Source: Anaeromyces robustus (Eukaryota > Neocallimastigomycota > Neocallimastigomycetes > Neocallimastigales > Neocallimastigaceae). From it: a stretch of 24,789 nucleotides of DNA. Below are positions 16,181-24,789 of the stretch, piece after piece. Every line of letters starts with the position of its first letter. Position 1 is the first letter of the stretch. Made by a program: the position numbers and the translations under genes. The notes under the pieces are model-generated. The model made no database searches, was not told the origin of the DNA, and worked only from the letters and a program-made list of their open reading frames with translations. The stretch is from NCBI GenBank assembly GCA_002104895.1, contig MCFG01000357.1:47501-72289 (forward strand). Direction: 5' to 3'.

Positions 16181-16623
16181 AAAAAGATCGAGTTAAAAAA
16201 AATGTAGACTAGTAATAACTGAATGTAAATTTTTCACTGTTGTTTAAATTTTACAATTGTTTATCTTCTTTACACTATTATAAAAACACTTTTAGAATAT
16301 TGATAGTTGTTATAAAATCTCTTTTTGCGAATGTAAATATATTTGAAATCTTGTAAATTCTTAAATTCATGAAATTAAAAAAAAGTTAAAGGTGAAGAAC
16401 TCAAAAATAACTATTCTAAACTCTAATAAAGTATAAGCACATGCATTTGAGTGAATCAAGCTCATACAATAATTAACGCAATTACAATGGATTCATACAG
16501 TGATAATATACAGAAATACATGAAAGGTAAATTTAAAAGAAAATACAAATATCTCATTTCCTGCATATCCAGCTTATACATATTATTAGAAAAAAGAACA
16601 ATTATTTAGGAGACTTCATAAAA

Positions 16624-16708
16624 TGCCCTTAACGTCGCCATGTATCGACAGGCATTTACCCTCTTCTGAGCATTCCAAATGAATGGAAGTACAGGTCCTC
16701 AGAAGAGG
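16624..16708. repeat. GC-richer island with nested inverted repeats
   Basis: A perfect 11-bp stem pairs CCTCTTCTGAG (16660-16670) with CTCAGAAGAGG (16698-16708). Beyond one mismatch it extends by four A/T pairs. Inside it, CATTC (16671-16675) pairs with GAATG (16681-16685). Immediately upstream, TGCC (16624-16627) pairs with GGCA (16651-16654) around an inner GTCG/CGAC pair. The layout suggests a folded RNA or a transposon end. It matches no RNA family I recognise (not tRNA, 5S, U6 or SRP). The strand is unknown. Confidence 0.6.
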
Positions 16709-16970
16709 TTAAAAATAAGTATGAAAAAAAATATTTTCAATCTTATAGAAATATACAGAATTAAAATAAAAAATGATAAAAAAACAATTATTAAATAGAT
16801 AATCTAAAGCAAAACAATATAATAATTTTCTATTAAAATGAAGTAATTCGAATTTATATATAAATCATTTTTTTAAGTAATTATGTAATCTTCGTATAAC
16901 AAAGTATACTAGCATTATCATTTCGAGTAATACATATCTTATAGTAAATACTTGTAAGTTTAAAAAATTA

Positions 16971-17042
16971 TGACCTAAACATTCTTCATCTTTTGAGATA
17001 TCTATTGGTTTGGAAAAATAGTATCTCATAAAAGGAAGGTCA
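16971..17042. repeat. Long imperfect hairpin
   Basis: Nested complementary blocks TGAC/GTCA, CTTC/GAAG, CTTTT/AAAAG, GAGATA/TATCTC and CTATT/AATAG occur in order around a loop containing GGTTTGGAAA. That gives about 24 bp of stem with small bulges and one larger internal loop (CTAAACATT). It lies between the LINE 5' side and the cysteine-rich gene. No function is known. Confidence 0.6.
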
Positions 17043-17300
17043 ATTAAACTTCGTATTAATTTTAAAATAATTTTTATATTTTTATTCCATCATTAAAAAA
17101 TCAAAAATAAAATTAAAAATGAAAGAGAACATATCTTTTTTTTTTTTAAATTTTATTTATAAAATTTTATTTAATTTTTTTAATTTAAATACATGTAAAA
17201 ATATAACAATACAATTATGTAATGGTATAAAATACATAAAACATTAAAAAGAGAAAATTTTATAATAATTTATTTTAGTATATATATATATATTTAATTA

Positions 17301-17329
17301 GATTATACATTAATAATTAATGTATAATC
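17301..17329. terminator. 29-bp perfect palindrome 3' of the cysteine-rich gene
   Basis: GATTATACATTAAT is followed by a single A and its exact reverse complement. It begins 20 bases past the stop codon of the minus-strand cysteine-rich gene, so it would form a hairpin in that gene's 3'UTR. A role in 3' end formation or mRNA stability is possible but inferred only from position. Confidence 0.5.
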
Positions 17330-17348
17330 ATATTATTCTATTTTTAAC

Positions 17349-17890
17349 TTAATTTATACAGCATTGAATATCTTTACCACCTGGACATTTACCTGCTACT
17401 TTCTTAGTATGACATTGTGCAGTAGGTATACAATAACCGACTTTTCCTTCAGTAAAACATGGACTCTTTGGAAGACAACATTGAATGTTACCATTTCCTG
17501 GACATAAACCTTGAACTCTGAAACCGTTACATTCAGTCCAATTCATACATTTACCATCTATACCTTGGTAGCTACATTTAGCTTGAATAACTTCATCTAC
17601 ACAACATTGGAAATTGCTTGGACCTGGACAAGCACCAGCAAGAGATTTTCCTTTACATCGACAGTAAATTTACAAGTACCAGTTTTTCCACTGACAGTAC
17701 ATGAATTCTTATTACAACATTTGATATCGCCTGGATCATCTGGACATTTTCCACTGACATATGTACCACCAGCTTTAGTACAGCTACTTGTACTAATACA
17801 AACACCATTACCGGAAGAACATCTTCCATTAACAATAGCTAATGCTCCATAAACTGAAATTAAAGCGATTAATAATTTATAGAATAACAT
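17349..17890 (-). pseudogene. Secreted cysteine-rich repeat protein, one frameshift
   Basis: The start ATG (17890) opens a signal peptide of about 22 residues (MLFYKLLIALISVYGALA). Four repeats of about 37 residues follow, each with six cysteines in the pattern C-x5/7-C-x5-C-x(7-9)-G-x-CP-x(4-6)-CC. Repeat ends are DIKCC, NFQCC, NIQCC and DIQCC. No catalytic domain is present. Similar Cys-rich repeats occur in secreted proteins of anaerobic fungi, sometimes beside lysozyme-like domains (recalled, not searched). A single-base loss near 17658, in repeat 2 before a Cys codon, shifts the frame. The downstream frame is intact to TAA at 17349-17351; the full length would be about 180 residues. The break is not in a homopolymer, so it is probably a real recent inactivation. 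It is intronless as read. Confidence 0.75.
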
Positions 17891-17980
17891 TTTCTTTATT
17901 TCTTTTTTTTTTTTTTAACAAAAAATATTATTTTAATATTTTTTTTTGGATTTGAATTAATTAAATAAAAAAAAATTGAG

Positions 17981-17989
17981 ATATTTATA
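17981..17989 (-). promoter_or_regulatory. TATA-like box of the cysteine-rich gene
   Basis: On the minus strand GTATAAATATC lies about 91-100 bases before the start codon of the cysteine-rich gene, followed by A/T-rich leader. The spacing suits a TATA box plus 5'UTR, but in DNA this AT-rich chance matches are common. Confidence 0.35.
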
Positions 17990-18476
17990 CTTTTTTTTTC
18001 CATAATTCAAAAAAATGAAATATAATATAAAAAAATCAGTATTGAGTAATAATGAATAAAATATTAAATATAATTTGTCTAACATTTAAAATTTTAATAC
18101 ATTCTATATAATTATAACATTTTATATCTATATAATTATAGTATTTTATACTATTTATAATATATATGTTAATTATATATGTTACTTATATATATTATAT
18201 AGCATATAAAATACAATTAAATATGTATAATTAATTTTTACATATATTATTTAATATATAGAACAAATATATTTTTTAATTTTAATAAATAATATCACAT
18301 TTACTAACAATAGTAGTAAAAAAATAACATTAATTTATTAATTATTATTTTAATAATTATTAGAATACAAAAGACATTAAAATAAATTAATTTCATTATT
18401 TCTTTTATTCTTATTATATAAATTATAATATAATTCACATTGTATTAAAGATTTCAAAGTATTTGTAAAAGTCAGA

Positions 18477-18520
18477 GTCACCATAAAAAAGTATATTTAT
18501 ATTTATACCGTTATGGTGAC
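18477..18520. repeat. 10-bp perfect inverted repeat
   Basis: GTCACCATAA (18477-18486) pairs exactly with TTATGGTGAC (18511-18520) around a 24-nt A/T spacer that itself contains an AGTAT/ATAC pairing. The G/C-containing arms stand out in this background. It may be a small foldback element or an RNA hairpin. Confidence 0.7.
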
Positions 18521-18760
18521 ATATATTATTTTATTATAATGACAAACACTTTATTTATTAAAAATTTTTTTAATATTTTTAAAGTTTTTTTAAAAAAAAA
18601 ATGTTTTTTTCTTTCCAATTTAATTTATTTTTAATATAATTTTTTTGTAACATGTAACACACAAAATTACAATTAAATATTTCATTATAATTAAATATAT
18701 TTAATAATTTATTTTTTTATTTTTTTTATTTTTTTTTTTTTTAATTTTTTCTAATAATAA

Positions 18761-18893
18761 TTTTCCATAAAAAAAAATTTTTTTTAATAAAAGTATAATA
18801 TTAAGGTTTTTTCTAAAATGTATTTAGATTATGGAAATTTTTAATTTATTTTTATTAAACTTAACAAAATTAGAAATTGTGAAATATAAAAGG
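18761..18893. repeat. Dispersed direct repeat, copy 1
   Basis: It shares an ordered set of blocks with a second copy about 1.1 kb to the right: TTTCCATAAAAAAA, then TTTAATAAAAGTATAATATTA, then TATTAAAC, then ACAAAA and AGAAATT followed by TGAAATA and AGGAAA. Spacing differs, so the copies are old. No coding potential was seen. It may be a decayed mobile sequence or LTR-like remnant. Confidence 0.6.
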
Positions 18894-19883
18894 AAAAAAA
18901 AAAAAAAAAAATTACATTAAAAATACTTAAGATAAATTATATAATTGTTCAATATATTGAATTTTATTGAATAATTTCTTTCTTTATAAATATATATTAT
19001 TATTAATATTAATTATATATTAATATAATATTATATATTTATTATCTATTTTTTTTATACAAAATTATAAAATTGAGATGAAACTTAGATTTCAAATTTA
19101 ATATTCATTGTTAAAAGTCATTAAAATTATTTATTAATATATATTAATAAATATTAATTATTTAATTAAAAATTATTTATTTATTCATTTAATTATTAAA
19201 ATTAAAAAAAAAAAAAAAAATTCAGGAGGTGTTGCATTTTGCCAATTTTTTTGCAAATGGCGCATTTATATATATGGCTTATATATTTTGAATTATATAA
19301 TGAATAAAATAAATAATGTGAATAATATGAACAAAAAAAATAAAAAAAATACATATAATAAAAAAGAATATTAAAATAAAAATATAAAATAAAAATAGAG
19401 TAAAATAAAATAAAAAAAAAATAAAAAAAAATATAATAAAATGTAATAAAAAAAGAATATAATAAAAAAAAAAAATATATAATAATTTTAAATAAGACTT
19501 TTTTTGTTTTTTTTTAATTTTTTTTATTATTTTTAATCCACAGATTAGATAAATGGAGAAATATTAAAAATAATAGACTTTTATAAATCTATGCAAGTAA
19601 AATGGAAAAATATGCATGTTTAAGTTTGTGATAATATTACATATTTGTAGTTAAAAAAATTTTAAATAATTAATAAAAATTCAAAATATTATTATTAATA
19701 TATAAAATAATTATTACAAAGTCCATATTTAAATATCTTTGCATTATCATAAATAAATTACATAAATAAATTACATTATTAAATATTCTATTATAATTAA
19801 AACTATTTTATTAATTTATTTATTAATTTATTTATTTATTAATTAATTTATTTATTTATTAATTTTTTAATTATTTTTATTAA

Positions 19884-20064
19884 TTTCCATAAAAAAACAA
19901 AAACTTTTTTTTTTAATAAAAGTATAATATTAAGCTTTTTCCAAAAAATATATTTTATATTACGAATATTACGAATTTCCCAAAATATATATTATATATA
20001 TATTTATACATTTTTTTATATATTAAACTGAACAAAAAAGAAATTCTGAAATAAAATAGGAAAA
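19884..20064. repeat. Dispersed direct repeat, copy 2
   Basis: This is the partner of the repeat at 18761, in the same orientation. It is longer because of an extra TA-rich insertion between the AGTATAATATTAAG block and the ATTAAAC block. The 1 kb between the copies holds no recognisable gene. Confidence 0.6.
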
Positions 20065-20356
20065 TTATTGAAAAATTACAAATAATAATAATTAAATAAT
20101 AAAAATTAAATAAAATTTTACTGATATAAATATTATTGAAAATTTTTATTTATTAAGAATTAAAGTTTCTTAATTTAATTTATTGATTAGCAAAAAGAAT
20201 ATGATTAAATTTTTAAAGAAATTATTTTATTTTATAAATAATAAATAATTAGTTTATTTTTATTATTAAAACTTTAAATTATCATTAAAAATGTACCAAT
20301 CATAGTTTATTATTAAAATTTGAAAAATTTGGTAACAAAACATTTTTAGGAAGCTG

Positions 20357-20383
20357 TATTATGGGTATTATGGGTATTATGGG
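20357..20383. repeat. Three tandem copies of TATTATGGG
   Basis: Three exact 9-base units are followed by TATG. The GGG triplets are unusual in this desert. No coding frame or regulator could be linked to it. Confidence 0.85.
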
Positions 20384-21787
20384 TATGTGTATCTTTTACT
20401 TTGAAAAATATTTAATAATTTATGATTGTTATTTCTATATTTTTTTTTGTTAGAAAATTTTAAATTTAATAATAATAAATATCGATAATAGAAAAATATA
20501 GTGTATAAAATATTTTTCACTATAGTGTATATATTATATTAAAAAGAAAAAATAATTTTTTATTTTATGAAAATATTTGAAAATAAGATATAGTGTATGA
20601 TATTAAATAGGTGTTTAGGTGTGGTATTATAAATATTAATTTATTTCAAGTGTTTTTTATGAATTATTTTTTTATAATATAAAAATATTTAATAATTTTT
20701 ATAAAATATAAAATAATACTAAATAGAAAGTAATAAAATATAAAAAAAAATTTTAAAAATAGTTTCAAAAATGTATATTTATATATATATATTACTTTAT
20801 ATTTATAATAAATTAATATAATATTTAAATAATATTTCTAATATTTTATTTATAATATATTTATATAATTATTTATAAATGAAAAAAATGCGATTTATAA
20901 TTTAATTAGATAATGAAAAAAAAAAAAGAATAATAAAAATATTTTTTCCTTTTTTTTTTTACTTTTTTTTTCTAAAAATATATATTAATAAAAATAATAA
21001 AGTATTTTATATCAATATTAATATTTTGTATATTTTTTATAGTTCATTTCATTTCATTTTATTTAATTAGAAAAAAAATAATTTTTTTTCCTAAACTAGA
21101 AAATTCTTTAACAAAAAAAGGCATAACAATGGATACAGTTTATTTTAATTAATTTAAATTAATTGTTTTAAATTAACTAATTAATTAATTAATTAATAAT
21201 TAATTATTTTACTCTTAATTAAAAAAGTTTTAAATAATAAAAAATTGTGGTAAATCAATTCATAGAATATAATTTTTAAATAATTTATTAAATAATATAT
21301 AAAATAATTAAAAATTGTATTAACTATTATATAAAAAATTAAAAAAAAAAATTATTATTATTATAATATATACATATTATATATTATATTATATAAAAAA
21401 AGATTAAAAAATTGATTTAAAATAATATTTTACTTTATGAAGCAAATGATTTTTAAAATATTTTTATAAATAGTTTTAATCATAGTTTATTATATAATAT
21501 TAAATAATAGGATATATTTTTCTTAAAAGTTTTTAATATGTAAAATTAAAGATACATTTATTAAAAAAAAGAAAAAAAAATAAATATATAGTATGTTATT
21601 AATATTAAGTAGAAATTTTATTAAAATTATCCTATATTAGTTAACTTTTTTTTTCATTAATCATAATAATAATATTACTTAATAATTAAAAAAAAAACTA
21701 TTTTATTTTTTAACGGAATAATTAATTTTCGAAACCTTTTTTATTTTATTATTAATTATATAAATCTATTAATTAATAAATATATTT

Positions 21788-21817
21788 TTATCTTATTTAT
21801 ATTTATAAATAAGATAA
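21788..21817. repeat. 30-bp near-perfect palindrome
   Basis: Fourteen-base arms built on TATCTTATTTATA are separated by only two T. It is A/T-rich and could extrude as a cruciform. No neighbouring gene was found. Confidence 0.8.
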
Positions 21818-22280
21818 GATAATATTTAATAATCTAAATAAATAATTTTTTAATAAACCTAAACGTAAAATATGATAGTTTTAAATTAAGTAGATTTTTT
21901 TTTTTAATGTTGATTATATATATTTAATAAGCGAGTATATAATATTATTATAATTTATTATCATACTATTTGAAATTTATTAATATTTAAAAAAGAAATA
22001 CATTTTTTTCCAAAGAGATCATACTTATGGGAATTATTATTATTACAATTTCTAATATTTACATTAAAACCATTTTACCATCGTCTACAGTTAAAAATTT
22101 ATTCTTAGTTCTTAAATAAACTTTTATTAGTATATTCAAACGTAACACCACCAACATATATTGATATATATATATAAAATATTATTAAAATATATATAAA
22201 TATTGTTTAAATATATGTAAAAATTACATATACCATTAATTTTATGTATTTTATACATAAATATCACGTTTATTTATTAA

Positions 22281-22493
22281 GTTTTCTTAGATTATACTCA
22301 TTCAGAATATGATAATAATATATATTACCAATTTTTATATAATTAATAAATAAGAAAGTGGTATATAAATAGTATAAGTAACCATATCAAAGAAATATTT
22401 GAAAAATATGGATTTAAACTTTTGAAAGAATATAATGTTGATACTTTTCCATTTCTTGATAAATCACAAATACTATATACCTCAAATAAATAA
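22281..22493 (+). pseudogene. Decayed coding strip of unknown family
   Basis: One plus-strand frame gives protein-like sequence interrupted by two adjacent stops (22344-22349). VFLDYTHSEYDNNIYYQF lies before them. A 47-codon stretch with NSISNHIKEIFEKYGFKLL and VDTFPFLDKSQILYT runs after them to TAA at 22491. Balanced charge and aromatic content set it apart from the surrounding Lys/Ile/Asn/Tyr noise. I do not recognise the family. It lacks a start codon and could be the end of a dead gene. Confidence 0.4.
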
Positions 22494-23263
22494 TTAATTA
22501 CTTTGTTGTATTTTATAAGAAAAAAATTAATATAAATTTGGTAATTATTTAAAAAAAAAAAGTTATAAATAATTAAAACAATTATAAATAATATTTAAAA
22601 AGAAAAAATATAAAATTTATGACATTATTTTAACTGATTTAAAGAAATTTCCTTTTTTAAAAAAAAAATAAAAAAAAAAGCTTTATTTATTATGTATAAT
22701 AAGAAGTTTTATTATTGAATATAAAATATATATAAATATTAAATGAATTATTTAATTTGAAATATTTTAAATTTTATTATATTAATTATATTATATTATA
22801 TTATATTATATTATTTATATATATCATATTATATTATATTTTATTATATTATATTATATTAATTATATTATATTATATTATATATATTATATTATATTAT
22901 AAACGTAATACTTTTTTTCATTATTAATTTCAATGTTGACATTTATTTTTACTTTTTTTTCATTTTCAATTTATTTATTTTATCTTAATATTTCAAGTAA
23001 TATTTTTAAATAACCATTTAAAAAAGAAAATATTTTTTTTCTATTGATAGAAAAAAATGGTTTAAAATCTTAATTTAATAGATATTTATATATATTTATA
23101 TACATTTATATATTTTATATTATTATATATATTTTATATATATTATTGATATGAATTTATTTACTGTTTTTTATTCAATCTTTATTTTATTTTTTTTTTT
23201 ACTTTTTTTTTTATATAATTTATTTCCATATATATATTAATAAAATATATAATATTAAATATA
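22494..23263. other. AT-rich region with no gene
   Basis: Nothing coding was seen. It contains the TATAT minisatellite described separately and is otherwise A/T homopolymers. Confidence 0.5.
22779..22902. repeat. (TATAT/ATATT)n minisatellite
   Basis: Two or three blocks of the five-base unit ATATT are separated by short TA-rich interruptions, about 120 bases in total. It is simple sequence without coding content. Confidence 0.85.
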
Positions 23264-23391
23264 TGATATTTTAGAATATAATAATATTAAAAAATATTTG
23301 ATATTAATAAATATAATAATATTAAAAATATATGATATTTGTAGAATATAATAATATTAAAAAATATTTGATATTTGTAAAATATAATCAA
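23264..23391. repeat. 35-bp tandem repeat beside the AAA-like pseudogene
   Basis: Three units of 34-36 bases (23264-23298, 23299-23332, 23333-23368) and a partial fourth share TGATATT, GAATATAATAATATTAAAA and ATATT blocks. They end about 50 bases past the stop codon of the minus-strand pseudogene, in its 3' flank. Confidence 0.85.
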
Positions 23392-23441
23392 TCACTTTTT
23401 AATTTTTGAAATCTTTCTATGATACAAGTATGATGCTTATA

Positions 23442-24789
23442 CTATTCATTTGTACTTTTAACATCTTTATCATAATTTATACCAATTAATAACATATTAT
23501 TTTCATAACGACTTAATTTTTGATAATATTTTCATTTTTTTAATTTGTTTAATCGCTGTTTCTGGGCTTTTTCCGTATTTCAATTCGATAATTAAAGCGG
23601 GATAATTAGAATTACTATTAATTGGAACATATGCTAATCAACAATCCTTTACCTGAACTATATTCTTCATAGCAATTGTAATATTGATCTGCTACATAAA
23701 AAGCATCTTTAATTGTATATTTAAACGAATTCTCATTATTGTATTCCATACTATCTACATTATCATGATATTCTTCAATTAATCTTGCAACTTTCTCTGA
23801 ATTTTCTTTTTATACATTTTCTAAAAGCATTTTAGATTTTTTTTAACTTTTCAGCAATAGCATCCCATACTACAGATTTAGTAATATTTAAAAAATCATT
23901 TTGTATTTCTTATTAGGTATAAATACTTCATTTGTTATTTGATCATATCCTAAATATCCTAAATGAACAAGCATAGTAAATACATCGTCTTTACTTTTAA
24001 AATCTTTCATATCGTTTTTAAAAAGATGTTACATTTATTTTTATTTTTTTGTTTTCTTTAACTAATCTTAGTATATCTTCTTTTAATCCATAAAAGTTCA
24101 TTTCAATATATGGAGTAATTGATTCTGTTGTTGATGAGTTATTCCAAATAATTTTCAATACTTTTAGTTCAATTGCTTTTATAATTGACCATGGTGTATA
24201 TACATTATAATTATTTTCACCATCTGTTAACTTGTAACCATCATACCTATTTTTAATATTATTAAAGTTCATTTCATTTTCTCTATCATTTAATAATTCA
24301 TTATTGTTTCTATATGTATCATTTTGTTCTACGGGGATATTAATTTTCTACATAATTCTTTAACTTCATCTTCAAGAAAACCAAAATATTTTGCCAATCC
24401 AAATGGGATATCATTGAATATTCATTAAAATTATTAAGTTCTGATTGATCACTATATTTTTTGATAGGTAAATACCTGTCATATAAACTAAAGCCAAATA
24501 CGAATTATCTTTTATTAATACATTCAAGAATTGTAAGAAATATAAGTAATCATCTTGTTTTATATTATTATATATATTACTTTTTCTTAATACATAATCA
24601 TATTCATCAATAATAAGAACAATTTTTCTACCTGTATTATTTTCTATGTCCTTAAAAATTTCAACAATTTCCATTCTCGTCAGTAAATTTAAATTCTGGT
24701 AAAACTATTTTACTTCTTTGATAATTCCTTTTTTAATTTTGTCATAGCCATCGTTAATACTTTCGACATTTCGGAAGAAATCAATCATA
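23442..24789 (-). pseudogene. AAA-ATPase-like / PD-(D/E)XK nuclease-like gene, decayed, partial
   Basis: This family pairs an N-terminal AAA-ATPase-like domain with a C-terminal PD-(D/E)XK nuclease-like domain (DUF1703). Its cellular role is not established; it is widespread in bacteria and greatly expanded in anaerobic fungi. Visible blocks in minus-strand order: INDGYDKIKKGIIKEVK, KIVLPEFKF, IVLIIDEYDYVL (Walker B-like), YMTGI, YSDQSELNNFNEYSM, NRYDGYKLTDG, YTPWSIIKAIELK, YIEMNFYGLKEDIL, then the nuclease-like core YPALIIELKYGKSP (ExK) and LIGINYDKDVKSTNE before TAG at 23442. The Walker A end lies beyond the window. At least five frame changes or stops are spread along it (near 24708, 24680, 24490, 24350 and 24015), several outside homopolymers, so it is a true pseudogene. 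Open remnants are 24411-24674 and 24018-24272. Confidence 0.85.

Larger units (their letters stand above)
16176..17300. other. Non-coding region with structured segments
   Basis: No gene is supported. The composition is less A/T-extreme than the flanks, notably in the GC-richer island around 16624-16708. A 40-codon plus-strand open frame (16487-16609) resembles nothing known. Two inverted-repeat structures are described separately. The region could be a decayed transposon, a non-coding RNA locus, or the 5' part of the LINE. Confidence 0.5.
18000..22280. other. AT-rich desert without supported genes
   Basis: About 4.3 kb with no open frame longer than about 60 codons and no family resemblance. 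It contains a 10-bp stem hairpin, a pair of diverged direct repeats, a 9-bp tandem triplet and a 30-bp palindrome, each listed separately. The motif TATAGTGTAT recurs at about 20498, 20521 and 20590. Around 22027-22165 composition becomes more coding-like on the minus strand, with readable strings such as VGGVTFEYTNKSLF and then, one frame over, KFLTVDDGKMVLM. I cannot assign them. Confidence 0.5.

Noticed and set aside
11534-16500. Target-site duplication for the younger LINE
   Set aside because: I compared bases left of the poly(A) tail with sequence right of the start codon and found no convincing direct repeat; the 5' boundary is not fixed.
16487-16609. 40-codon plus-strand frame starting MDSYSDNIQKYM
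   Set aside because: Too short, no recognised family, and no clear promoter or splice partner; kept only as part of the non-coding region.
19219-19280. Segment with TTGCATTTTGCCA and TGGCGCA, resembling a promoter or small stem
   Set aside because: Only short 3-4 bp pairings and no gene downstream; not enough to call.

Overview
The window reads as nuclear DNA of an extremely AT-rich eukaryote. The best guess is an anaerobic gut fungus (Neocallimastigomycota). The evidence is short AT-rich spliceosomal introns, non-coding DNA made largely of A/T homopolymers, AAT and AATA microsatellites, a secreted protein of four six-cysteine repeats, and a decayed AAA-ATPase-like/PD-(D/E)XK nuclease gene of a type greatly expanded in those fungi. 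A dictyostelid-like amoeba is the main alternative; nothing in the window settles it.

Left part (1-9905): about 2 kb of non-coding DNA, then two intact intron-containing plus-strand genes. The first is EMC1, the large lumenal subunit of the ER membrane protein complex (17 exons, 967 codons, frame kept at every junction, cytosolic tail ending in a KKxx signal). The second is a BORCS5-like subunit of the BORC lysosome-positioning complex (6 exons, 185 codons) that lacks the usual N-terminal myristoylation glycine. I derived the exon models from frame continuity and recognised family sequence. Five of the 21 introns appear to end in AAG.

Middle (about 10.9-16.1 kb): a non-LTR retrotransposon (LINE) on the minus strand with a 59-nt poly(A) tail, lying against an older, broken LINE. 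The younger copy has one long reading frame: an RRM-like N-terminus, a Ser/Asn-rich linker with a 42-bp duplication, an APE endonuclease, a reverse transcriptase and a CCHC finger. Two compensating frameshifts interrupt it. The older copy has its 5' end inverted, as expected from twin priming, and a deletion that joins the end of the endonuclease to the 3' terminus. The two copies share a conserved 3' end carrying AATAAA.

Right part (16.2-24.8 kb): a stretch with unexplained inverted repeats and a small GC-richer island, a cysteine-rich secreted-protein gene with one frameshift, about 5.5 kb of AT desert with repeats and one decayed coding strip, and a multiply frameshifted AAA-ATPase-like/PD-(D/E)XK gene running off the right edge. 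The 2.9 kb EMC1 coding sequence has no frameshift, so the breaks in the other genes are more likely real decay than poor sequence, though the homopolymer one could be an error.

No tRNA, rRNA or CRISPR array was seen. The most novel material is the nested LINE pair with its RRM-endonuclease-RT single-ORF layout, and the three unexplained hairpin loci near 8.3, 16.65 and 17.0 kb.
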